Assembly (NCBI GenBank): GCA_025677835.1
Contig: JAIXMR010000028.1
Coordinates: 164,276-228,275, forward strand
Length of the DNA stretch: 64,000 nt
Direction of reading: 5' to 3'
Source: Sporodiniella umbellata
Taxonomy: Eukaryota; Mucoromycota; Mucoromycetes; Mucorales; Rhizopodaceae
Shown: piece after piece, positions 56,585 through 64,000 of the stretch
How the letters are laid out: each line of letters starts with the position of its first letter
Position numbering within the stretch: position 1 is the stretch's first letter
The notes under the pieces: generated by a model
Database searches by the model: none
What the model was told of the DNA's origin: nothing
Seen by the model: the letters and a program-made list of their open reading frames with translations, nothing else
Translations under genes and position numbers: made by a program

Positions 56585-57920
56585 ATGGATTCAAAAGTAG
56601 AGGGGCATCGTCAGTCAATGCTTGAAAAGCAAAGGCAAAAAATTTACGAAGAATCAGAGAGAGAGCGCCAGAAAAATGCAAAGGTAAAGACTAACACATA
56701 CAGACAAGTGTTTGACCAGATCCATTGAATAGATGAATGAAGTCCGCGTGGGCTCTGATAAATTTGTCAAGACAAAATCCGACATCGAATCTCAACTGAA
56801 AAGCAGCACTGTAGGGTTGACAGAACTAAAAGATTATAGAAAGATCAGAGAAAATCTCGAAGAACAGCAGAAAAGAGAAGCAGCCAAAACAGCACCCTTG
56901 AGGTATTTGCACTGAATGTCACCTTTATGCAATTTTTTGTCTTATCAATTTTTTAGCGATGAAAAAAAGAAAAAGAAAAAGAAGAGACAACTATTAAAGC
57001 TGTCATTTGCTGAGGAAGGAGAAGAGGAAAATGTCGAAGATGAGCAAGAGGAAGTACAGGAGAAGGAAACTAAAAAAAGAAAAATGTTGAAAGATCCCTC
57101 TATCGATACAAGCTTTCTGCCTGATAGAGAAAGAGAAGAAAGGGAGCGCATTGAGAGGGAAGAGCTTAGAAAAGAATGGCTAACAAAACAAGAGAATATG
57201 AAAAGTAACAAAAAAAAATTTTAAAACGAGGGTTGCTTAACAATACTTAGGTGAAAAAATTGACATCACTTATTCTTATTGGGATGGGAGTGGCCACCGT
57301 AAAGTTGTTACAGTAAGGTTTTAATCGTATGGTCGATTCACTTTTAACAAAACAACTGTAGTGCAAAAAAGGAGATACAATTCAACAGTTTTTGGAAGCG
57401 TGCAGAACTCAGTTTCCGCAATTAAGAGGCGTCAACACGGATAATTTGCTGTACATAAAGGAAGATCTTATTATTCCTCATGTAAATTACTGAGCAAACG
57501 CCAAAGAATAATACTGACGGTTTTTGATTAGCACTATACTTTTTATGATTTCATTGTTAACAAAGCCAGAGGAAAGTCAGGGCCGTTATTCAACTTTGAT
57601 GTACACGATGATGTCAGATTAATGAACGATGCAACAATAGAAAAAGATGAGGTAAAAATAGCCTAATAAGTAAATTGGGTGATGTCTTATTCCTCGAATC
57701 TTAGTCTCATGCTGGTAAAGTGGTTGAAAGGGCTTGGTACGAAAGAAATAAGCATATATTTCCTGCTAGTAGATGGGAAATTTTTGAACCCACCAAATCT
57801 GTAAGTTTTACCAAAAAAAAAACCTTGATTTGAGAGTTAGTAAGATTTACTAATTTTTTATGAATTATTATTTAGTATGGCAAATACCGAATCAAGGACA
57901 CAAACAAACCGCTTCCATAA
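56585..57920 (+). CDS. XAP5: XAP5/FAM50 family nuclear protein
   Basis: A conserved nuclear protein tied to spliceosome and chromatin/transcription functions (FAM50A in humans, XCT in plants). Eight exons (56585-56683, 56733-56902, 56957-57204, 57251-57312, 57362-57481, 57532-57651, 57705-57800, 57876-57920) give 319 aa. The N-terminal half is coiled-coil and charged, with a KKKKKKR stretch and a Glu-rich block. The XAP5 core is unmistakable after splicing: [89 protein letters not shown] and [20 protein letters not shown]. It lies 134 bp before the pirin gene, same strand. Confidence 0.95.
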
Positions 57921-58054
57921 GCATACAAATAAAAATCTGATTGGTTGCTGACTTATTCAGCACATTTGTAAAGCTGAATAATAGCTGCATTTCAATCTGA
58001 TATAAATTCAACGAGCTTTTCGAGTTTTTTTTTTGTTTGTTTCAAAAACTACAC

Positions 58055-58945
58055 ATGTCCTCTATTCAAAAAATCGCTAGAAAAATCACCAAGTCAGTTC
58101 TATCAAGAGAGCAAATGGATGGAGTTGGAGCTAAAGTCTACAGATCCATTGGTTCCAATGGACTCAGAAACCTAGACCCGTTTTTAATGTTGGATGAATT
58201 TGATGTCAGAGCTCCAGGAGGTTTCCCAGACCATCCTCATCGTGGCTTCGAGACTGTAACGTACATGCTTGATGGTGAGTTCTTGCATGAAGATTTCAAT
58301 GGGCGTAAGGGACATTTGCGACCTGGCGATCTTCAATGGATGTCTGCTGCTAGAGGTATCGTTCACGCAGAGATTCCAGCCAACAATCAAAGAGCCCATG
58401 GCTTGCAGCTCTGGGTTAATCTGTCAAGTAAACACAAGCTATCTGAACCAAATTACCAAGAATTCCCAAGTGAAAAGGTAACGTCAGTCACACCTGAAGA
58501 CGGTATCACAATCAAGGTTATTGCTGGCGAATCATATGGTGTAAAAAGTCCTGTAATGACAAGAACGCCTACTATGTTTATTGATGTAAAGTTAAAAAAA
58601 GGAAAGACAATGGAACAATCTATCCCTGAAAATTATGTTGGTTTCATCTATACCATATCGGGTACTGCGCTATATGGCTCGGATAAACATCGATCAGAAG
58701 CTCATCATACTTTGGTTTTAAGTAATGGAGGAAACACAATTACAATTGAGTCACTATCAGACGATTGCCACTTCGTAGTGATTGGAGGCGAACCTATCAA
58801 CGAACCAATTGTTCAGCACGGCCCTTTTGTTATGAATACAAAAGAAGAAATCTATCAAGCCTTTAACGACTACCAAAAGGGTAAAAATGGGTTTGAGGGA
58901 GCACAAGAATGGACTTCAGCCATAAGAGACAAATGGTCTTTTTAA
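58055..58945 (+). CDS. Pirin (iron-binding bicupin)
   Basis: A single exon, 296 aa, from ATG 58055 (upstream in-frame codons lack ATG). The cupin metal ligands of pirins are present: His60 and His62 in FPDHPHRGFETVTYML, and His104 and Glu106 in GIVHAEIP. The second cupin follows (GFIYTISGTALYG, HHTLVLSNGG), then GGEPINEPIVQHGPFVMN and the NDYQKGKNGF C-terminal pattern. Pirins act as redox-sensing nuclear cofactors or quercetinases; the role here cannot be read. The stop is 98 bp from the convergent DEG1 stop. Confidence 0.95.
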   Translation: MSSIQKIARKITKSVLSREQMDGVGAKVYRSIGSNGLRNLDPFLMLDEFDVRAPGGFPDHPHRGFETVTYMLDGEFLHEDFNGRKGHLRPGDLQWMSAARGIVHAEIPANNQRAHGLQLWVNLSSKHKLSEPNYQEFPSEKVTSVTPEDGITIKVIAGESYGVKSPVMTRTPTMFIDVKLKKGKTMEQSIPENYVGFIYTISGTALYGSDKHRSEAHHTLVLSNGGNTITIESLSDDCHFVVIGGEPINEPIVQHGPFVMNTKEEIYQAFNDYQKGKNGFEGAQEWTSAIRDKWSF

Positions 58946-59043
58946 AATCCCCTTTATACTGTATACAATTTAAGCCAGCCCCTTTTCTTTTTCTTTTTTG
59001 GCTTTAAAAACAGTCAATAAACAACGCTTCAATTTATTATACA

Positions 59044-60378
59044 CTAAGCGTCTTGTTGTGCGTCGAGTTTTCTCTTTTTTCTGACCTCGTACTTTTCTTT
59101 TTTAAGCTGATCAGAATCGCATCTTGGTCTTTCCAGGACAGGCTTATACTTATTTACCCTTGTTTCTCTTCCAGCTCCTAAAGGTATCATGGCTGCTCCA
59201 TATTCTGAGTTGGATGCACGCTCTTTTGTAAGGTCCAGTATGGTTTTGGAACTTTTGTCTGACATGACAGCAGGAAAAGACCCAACCTTTGTCAGATAGT
59301 ATTGGTAGGTCAAAGATCGTATCATTTGCATATTCCACATTTCATTGTAATGCAAATAGACTCGCAAAGAAGACGGAAAAGGATCATATTTTGCTTCTTT
59401 AAAAGCATAAAACCATTCGAGATCTTTGAACTCACAGTCATAAAGCACCAAAGGAAGATCACTAGCCATAGGGAAATCAGGCTTCGATGGTACCTTTGTA
59501 GGATCAAGAAGATCGCGAATTGTTTCTGGCGGTTCAAGTCCTTGCCCTACAAGGAACATGACTGACATCATAAACCGCACTTGATGCCATAAAAAGGCTG
59601 TTCCTTTCAGCTCAACTTCATAAAAATCAGATCCGTCTCCTACATTCTCTGAAGTGGTGTGTTCTACTGGGTTGACTTTCATAGATACGATACGGCGTTC
59701 ATAGCTTAAGATGTTCTTGGCTGGATCCATTTTACAAAAGTTGCGAAAGTCGTGCTCCCCTTCAAAGTACTTACATCCCTGTCGAATTTTTTCAATATCC
59801 ATTTTCCCTTTTGAAAAAAAGTATTTGTAGGTGCGCGAAGTACAGTGGAATCTAGCACTAAAATCTTCAGGAACAGGTGCCCAAGCCAGCACACGTATAT
59901 CAGGCGGTAACATACGGTTTAGTGTATCAACGTAGGGAAACTCTTCCTCTGCTGGCAAAAGCTCAGACGATGGGTCCGAAGTGAGTTTTTTTGATCGTAC
60001 CCATAGAGCGATCACTTGTCCTAATCCGCTCACTCCTCGATCGGTTCGACCGCACCGTGTATAATCAACGCTTTCATCCATGTCTGCTACCAATTTACAC
60101 TCTTTTAACGCTCTAAAAAGCTGATCTTCAATCGTAGGTATTCTTTCAGGCTCTTGTTGACTAGCAAAGCCAATATAGTTCCAGCCAATATAGGCTATAC
60201 GAAGGGCGATCTTTCTTTTTGTGTACTTGTTCATGTCGAATGGTCGATTCTTCCATTGTTTCTTAGGTTTTTTATGTTTGAGCTCTTCTGAATCATCGTT
60301 TTGTCTATCGAATTTGCTTTCCAACTCTGAAATGCGCTCTATGAGTTGCTCTCTCGTATAATCCTTATATTTGTCCAT
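59044..60378 (-). CDS. DEG1: tRNA pseudouridine(38/39) synthase (DEG1/PUS3)
   Basis: It converts U38/U39 in the tRNA anticodon arm to pseudouridine. A single exon gives 444 aa, the normal size. The TruA-type fold starts KIALRIAYIGWNYIGFASQ. The catalytic Asp113 is in RCGRTDRGVSGLGQV, followed by CTSRTYKYFF, EGEHDFRNFCKMDP and GTAFLWHQVRFMMSVMFLVG. The N-terminus is a short coiled coil plus a Lys-rich patch, and the C-terminal tail is KKRKLD-like, possibly a nuclear signal. It is divergent from RPL12. Confidence 0.96.
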   Translation of the reverse strand: MDKYKDYTREQLIERISELESKFDRQNDDSEELKHKKPKKQWKNRPFDMNKYTKRKIALRIAYIGWNYIGFASQQEPERIPTIEDQLFRALKECKLVADMDESVDYTRCGRTDRGVSGLGQVIALWVRSKKLTSDPSSELLPAEEEFPYVDTLNRMLPPDIRVLAWAPVPEDFSARFHCTSRTYKYFFSKGKMDIEKIRQGCKYFEGEHDFRNFCKMDPAKNILSYERRIVSMKVNPVEHTTSENVGDGSDFYEVELKGTAFLWHQVRFMMSVMFLVGQGLEPPETIRDLLDPTKVPSKPDFPMASDLPLVLYDCEFKDLEWFYAFKEAKYDPFPSSLRVYLHYNEMWNMQMIRSLTYQYYLTKVGSFPAVMSDKSSKTILDLTKERASNSEYGAAMIPLGAGRETRVNKYKPVLERPRCDSDQLKKEKYEVRKKRKLDAQQDA

Positions 60379-61136
60379 TCTTTTTGTTGGATTTGAACAC
60401 TACTGCTATCAGGAAAATACATGTTAAAGAATATAAGCCACATAAAGTCACTCACTGAGTTTTCAACTGTAGAGTGGCTCTCGAAAAATTTCCTTATTGA
60501 AAAGATCAAGACCTCTATGGCAAAATCTGTAGCAAGCCTTTCTTTCAGTTTATGATTATAGGTTTACTTGTATTTTTCTCAAAATAAGAAATTTAGGGAG
60601 CGCCTTGAATACTTGGGATTCAAAATTCCTCGCTTCAGTCTTTATGACGTTGTATGGTTTTGAACAAATAACCAGAATATAGCCTCTATGAGCAACGATA
60701 AAAGCACTGTTTTTTTTTATTATAAAATTTTCAAGCAAACCGTACTTCAATTATCAAGAAAGCACATGGAAAGACCCAATCTCATCGAAATACAGTACTT
60801 CAACACTTTGTTTATGCCTATGATCACAAAGCCCATGGATTGCAAACAAAAAGAATTGAAGCACCGCAAATATAAAAAATGTTGCTTCCGGACCGAAAAA
60901 TAATTGAAATAGGGTGTACTCAGTGGGATGTTTTTCGGTCCGAATAGAGCCAGCTAAAGAGACAAAAGATACACCAGTTCAGCAAAAGGCCAGGAAAAGT
61001 CTGATGACTAGGGAAGTCTGCATGAAAGCAATAAATTCCCTTTCTCAACATATTACAGGTAAGAGATCGCCTCAATGCATCCATCCATCTTGGAATAGAA
61101 AGCAAAAAGTAAAACCAAATATTGACACGTATTAGG
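60379..61136. promoter_or_regulatory. Divergent region DEG1/RPL12 with 12-bp inverted repeat
   Basis: CGGACCGAAAAA (60889-60900) and TTTTTCGGTCCG (60931-60942) are perfect 12-bp inverted copies around a 30-nt loop, about 200 bp upstream of RPL12. A GTAAGAG donor-like site follows ATTACAG at 61058, and TATTAG lies directly before the ATG (61130-61135), so a 5' UTR intron of about 77 nt is possible. Frames at 60688-60903 and 60914-61135 are not convincing genes. Confidence 0.5.
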
Positions 61137-61751
61137 ATGCCCCCTAAATTCGATCCTAGTGAGGTAAAAATCATTTACCTTCGTGCTACTGGGTAAGTTT
61201 GCTTTTGTTTAAAAAACATAAAATAAAAAAAAAACAAGTCTAATGCAACCGTAATTTAGTGGTGAAGTTGGTGCTTCCAGCGCTCTTGCTCCCAAGATCG
61301 GTCCTCTTGGTTTGTCGCCCAAGAAGGTTGGTGAAGACATCGCCAAGGGTACCAAGGACTGGAAGGGTCTCCGTGTTACTGTTCAATTGACCATCCAAAA
61401 CCGTCAAGCTCAAGTTTCCGTTGTTCCCTCTGCCTCCTCTTTAGTCATCAAGGCTCTTAAGGAACCTCTCCGTGACCGCAAGAAGGAAAAGAACATCAAG
61501 CACACTGGCAACATTTCCATTGATGATGTCATTGAAATTGCTCGCACTATGCGCTACAAGTCTTTGGCCCGTGAGCTTAAGGGTACTGTCAAGGAAATCT
61601 TGGGTACTGCTTTCTCTGTTGGTTGTACCGTTGATGGCCAAAACCCTAAGGATCTCTGCGAAGCCATTGATGCTGGCGAAGTCGAAATTCCTGTAAGCTC
61701 TTAAACTACTAAAACCATAAAATACTGACGTGATTCGTGTAGGAAAAATAA
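61137..61751 (+). CDS. RPL12: 60S ribosomal protein uL11 (RPL12)
   Basis: A stalk-base protein of the large ribosomal subunit that binds the GTPase-associated rRNA. Three exons (61137-61192, 61260-61692, 61743-61751) give 165 aa, the standard eukaryotic length. The start is [20 protein letters not shown], then [20 protein letters not shown], with [13 protein letters not shown] later. The 9-nt last exon adds GAA AAA TAA, so the protein ends VEIPEK like yeast Rpl12 (IPEN). Without it the frame would end VEIPVSS. Codon choice (GGT, AAG, GTC/GTT, CGT/CGC) is strongly biased compared with the neighbours, as expected for high expression. Confidence 0.97.
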
Positions 61752-62180
61752 ATCTTTGATTACAAACAAATAAATACACACTTTAACAGCTAGAAAAAGA
61801 ATTCATTGATCGTTATTGAACACTTACCAACAAAAGCTTACCATATTCCATTAAACAAATTGCACAAGAACATATTTATCAAACATTTGCAGACTTGTTT
61901 TTTGTGTCAACTGCCACATTACTGATATAAAAGAGAGAGAGAGAGAGAGAGAGAGAAGTAGGAATAGAGAAAAGTGGCTGTAAAGAGCAGCTAAATATCC
62001 TTTGGCTGTAAATGGTGGACAAAATTATATGATTGCATAAAACACCTAACTCTATGTTTAATTTTAAGCAAGCGCGCAAAAACTATAAGTCGCAATGGCC
62101 TAGCAGCAGGACATGAGGATCCTATGCAGCGATGCGTGTACACTACAGTAACACAGAAAGGAACTGTGTACAGTAAGGCT
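61752..62180. other. 3' flank of RPL12 with GA microsatellite
   Basis: Contains (GA)n at 61932-61956 and otherwise plain AT-rich sequence. The boundary of the DIRS-like element probably lies near 62.1 kb, but no terminal signature is clear. Confidence 0.6.
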
Positions 62181-62220
62181 TACGTCTGTTGACGAAGAGG
62201 ACGACAAAAATGTGGTAATC
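62181..62220 (+). repeat. 40-bp inverted copy of the recombinase 3' coding region
   Basis: Identical to the reverse complement of 62415-62454, which encodes SVDEEDDKNVVI near the recombinase C-terminus. Inverted terminal/internal complementary sequences are a DIRS hallmark. Which repeat class this is cannot be settled without the left end. Confidence 0.88.
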
Positions 62221-62326
62221 GCTCCAAGAGCCACGCTTTATTTTCCTTTTTAGATAAAATTTATAGTTATAAAATAAAAAATATTTATGTGAGTCCCTTT
62301 TTCCCTTATATCTTCAAAAGTCTAGT

Positions 62327-62331
<5 letters not shown>

Positions 62332-62364
<33 letters not shown>
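62332..62364. repeat. 33-nt T tract at DIRS 3' end
   Basis: A long T run just downstream (in element sense) of the recombinase stop. On the minus strand it is an A tract 15 bp past the stop codon. Confidence 0.8.
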
Positions 62365-62365
<1 letters not shown>

Positions 62366-62378
62366 TGGGAGGGATAAG

Positions 62379-63857
62379 CTAAATATTAAACCATCGTTTG
62401 TACCAGGGGCGGGTGATTACCACATTTTTGTCGTCCTCTTCGTCAACAGACGTATTGTTATTCGGACAAGTACCTTCAACAATTCTGGTTGACTTCGAGT
62501 CCGACTCCAATGTGGTATGATTTTCCGTTTGATAAGAAAAAATTGAATTGGCTATATGAGTACTTTCGTTGTGTTGTTGCGTTGGTTTAAAATAGTATTT
62601 TTCAAAAGTATTCGATTTTTGACTCCAGTTTGCGTGTTGTTTCACCTGTCGAATGGAGAGTCCTTTCTCTACTGCCTTAGTACTGGATGCTGACCTCAAA
62701 GAATGAGGCTTATAATTTGAATCCACTCCTGCCTTCCCTAAAATTTTTGAAATCCATGAGGCCACTGTCGATGGGTTTGCAGGTCTGGCTTTTGTTGGGT
62801 ATTCAATGAAAGCAAGGAAGAGTGAATGGTCGAATGACATTCTTTGGCGTAAGTGATTTGATTTAGTGTAAAACTGGTGAAGTGTTCTTACTGGACACAA
62901 ACTGGCATCTATTAATATTCCCAATTGGAGACTCTTGATCTGTGCTTCCTTAGGTTCGCGAAAGAAAATAGTACATGCTGTCACATCTTGATCTTGGAAT
63001 TCAAAATGTAAGTCTCTGTATTGTAATCCGCCGATTTCCGATCTGGGTCGCGCCATTGATGCGATACTTAGAAGAAAAATTGATTTCAATTGTAAATCTT
63101 GTAATGACAAACTTGTGTCATCCGCCCAGTTTTCCTTTATGAACTTGGTGATTATGTCGAGGTCCCAAGTGATAAGTTTTTCTTTTGTTGGAATTTTAAC
63201 CTCATCATGCCTTTTGGCTTTAAAAAACTCGACAATCTTCGGTTGTTTTGCAATTTCCATTTCGTTCGGATGAAGGACCTTGAAAACCGAAGCTATAGCT
63301 GAGCGAATTCCATTTAAGTGTTGTAAGGAAAAATGGCGATTCGCCAACAAAAATTTTAAAATTTTGTCATCATTGTATTCTACGGGTGAAATCGGTGGGT
63401 GTTGACTCTGACACCACTCGACCCATTTCCTCCAACCGACATTGTAGACTCTATGGGTGTTCTTACGGTTGATCTGTTGCAAATACATGATGTGGTTTTC
63501 GTCTAAATTTTCTGCTTTCCTCTTCTGGCTGATAATCGCCAAGCGATCATTTTCCACCGGCCTATTTGGAATTGAATTGGGGCTGTCTTTTGTTTCATCC
63601 GCAGAAGCATCGGGTACCAATGTTGGGTTGTCCAGAATGGTGTGATGAGGACGGCATCTAACAGTTTCTGCTCCTGTATCTGGTGGAGTACTCGTGGAAT
63701 AAGCTTCCACGGCGGAAAGAGGTACATCCCTTTCTTTCGCCATAGTTGTTGAAATGCATCCTGAGCCGTCGCCTCTGGGTCCAGTCGTATGCTCCAGAAT
63801 ATTTGTAGTTTGCGGTTTATTCTGTTCGCGAACGCATCGATCTTCAGAGGACCCCAT
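62379..63857 (-). CDS. DIRS tyrosine recombinase/integrase
   Basis: 492 aa, uninterrupted. The core-binding domain includes KNTHRVYNVGWRKWVEWC and RHFSLQHLNGIRSAIASVF. The catalytic domain has Arg at 270/272 (SMARPRSEIGGL), HSLR (385-388), QHANW (His408, Trp411) and the nucleophile Tyr at 421/422 (FEKYYF), the full R-HxxR-H/W-Y set. It inserts the circular cDNA intermediate of DIRS elements by site-specific recombination. The first about 100 residues overlap the RT/RNase H frame and may not be translated; a downstream start is likely. Confidence 0.9.
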   Translation of the reverse strand: MGSSEDRCVREQNKPQTTNILEHTTGPRGDGSGCISTTMAKERDVPLSAVEAYSTSTPPDTGAETVRCRPHHTILDNPTLVPDASADETKDSPNSIPNRPVENDRLAIISQKRKAENLDENHIMYLQQINRKNTHRVYNVGWRKWVEWCQSQHPPISPVEYNDDKILKFLLANRHFSLQHLNGIRSAIASVFKVLHPNEMEIAKQPKIVEFFKAKRHDEVKIPTKEKLITWDLDIITKFIKENWADDTSLSLQDLQLKSIFLLSIASMARPRSEIGGLQYRDLHFEFQDQDVTACTIFFREPKEAQIKSLQLGILIDASLCPVRTLHQFYTKSNHLRQRMSFDHSLFLAFIEYPTKARPANPSTVASWISKILGKAGVDSNYKPHSLRSASSTKAVEKGLSIRQVKQHANWSQKSNTFEKYYFKPTQQHNESTHIANSIFSYQTENHTTLESDSKSTRIVEGTCPNNNTSVDEEDDKNVVITRPWYKRWFNI

Positions 63858-64000
63858 CTGCGATTGATTTGGTTGAAGATCCTTGTTGGAATGGATGATT
63901 CGTATAGGAGGTTTTTTGAGTGCTGGTGTCGACTTAAGGCGTCTGCCTGAATATTTTGCACGCCTGGTATGTGTTGGTACTCTACATCCAGGTGAAACTC
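63503..64000 (-). CDS. DIRS reverse transcriptase/RNase H, C-terminal part
   Basis: The frame is open to the window edge and stops at 63503. It reads VEYQHIPGVQNIQADALSR (end of RNase H with its Asp), then WGPLKIDAFANRINRKLQIF, DPEATAQDAFQQLW, GMYLFPPWKLIPRVLHQI and AVLITPFWTTQHWYPML, the conserved post-RNase H segment of DIRS/Ngaro polyproteins. It overlaps the recombinase frame by 355 bp. The upstream reverse transcriptase is outside the window. Confidence 0.88.
   Translation of the reverse strand, partial: EFHLDVEYQHIPGVQNIQADALSRHQHSKNLLYESSIPTRIFNQINRRWGPLKIDAFANRINRKLQIFWSIRLDPEATAQDAFQQLWRKKGMYLFPPWKLIPRVLHQIQEQKLLDAVLITPFWTTQHWYPMLLRMKQKTAPIQFQIGRWKMIAWRLSARRGKQKI

Larger units (their letters stand above)
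62181..64000 (-). mobile_element. DIRS-like tyrosine-recombinase retrotransposon, 3' half
   Basis: Two overlapping minus-strand frames encode the end of a reverse transcriptase/RNase H polyprotein (63503-64000) and a tyrosine recombinase (62379-63857), the order and overlap typical of DIRS elements. A 40-bp perfect inverted repeat (62181-62220 against 62415-62454) and a T tract (62332-62364) mark the downstream end. Both frames are open, so the copy may be young. The 5' part is beyond the window. Confidence 0.88.

Noticed and set aside
60688..61135. Two short plus-strand frames in the DEG1/RPL12 divergent region
   Set aside because: No motifs; the second is better explained as RPL12 5' UTR with a possible intron.
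61693..61704. RPL12 ending VEIPVSS
   Set aside because: A 50-nt intron and 9-nt last exon give VEIPEK, matching the conserved eukaryotic end.

Overview
The window looks like nuclear DNA from an early-diverging fungus of the Mucoromycota, probably the Mucorales. Genes are split by many very short GT-AG introns (about 38-80 nt). Intergenic DNA is AT-rich and studded with long A/T tracts. The gene set is fungal (KAR5, RIM20, NCA2, VRG4, LCB2), and one end carries a DIRS-type tyrosine-recombinase retrotransposon. All exon structures below are my own reconstructions from reading frame, splice sites and remembered family motifs; no search was run.

Layout. 1-1562 (-): 5' part of a PTR2 peptide transporter. 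2860-4419 (-): KTI13/ATS1-like RCC1 protein and a secreted double-psi beta-barrel protein. 5133-6805 (+): KAR5-like karyogamy protein in eight exons. 7277-9159 (-): LCB2, serine palmitoyltransferase. 9327-9771 (-): a small TEN1-like telomere-capping gene, divergent from a large acidic Mus7/Mms22-like gene (10085-13091, +). 13386-16106 (-): RIM20/palA. 16.1-26.3 kb is gene-poor and holds two paralogous SAM methyltransferases (18004-19337 and 24367-25393, +), both starting Met-Gly-Asn like N-myristoylated proteins. 26306-27277 (-): EI24-family membrane protein, sharing a 101-bp promoter with a synaptojanin-like SAC1/5-phosphatase (27379-30955, +). 30975-34107 (-): an unrecognised 160-aa protein, a 79-aa secreted protein, and NCA2. 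34573-38891 (+): VRG4 GDP-mannose transporter, an unrecognised Ser/Thr-rich protein, and SmD1. 39474-45172 (-): DENN-domain protein with a C1 zinc finger, then allantoicase.

45.2-56.5 kb is repeat territory. It contains a decayed copy of a recombinase-like gene family, and a giant inverted repeat with two nearly identical 2.2-kb arms (48411-50651 and 52846-55066) around a 2.2-kb spacer holding only relics. 56585-61751 returns to housekeeping genes: XAP5/FAM50, pirin, DEG1/PUS3 and ribosomal protein uL11 (RPL12). 62.1-64 kb is the 3' half of a DIRS-like element running off the window edge.

Functional themes: membrane lipid and phosphoinositide metabolism (LCB2, SAC1/5-phosphatase, EI24, DENN), genome and telomere maintenance (TEN1, Mus7/Mms22-like), nuclear fusion (KAR5), alkaline-pH signalling (RIM20), nitrogen scavenging (peptide transporter, allantoicase), and RNA/translation housekeeping (SmD1, FAM50, PUS3, RPL12, KTI13). 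The strongest non-gene signal is the giant palindrome, which could fold into, or be transcribed as, a 2.2-kb hairpin.
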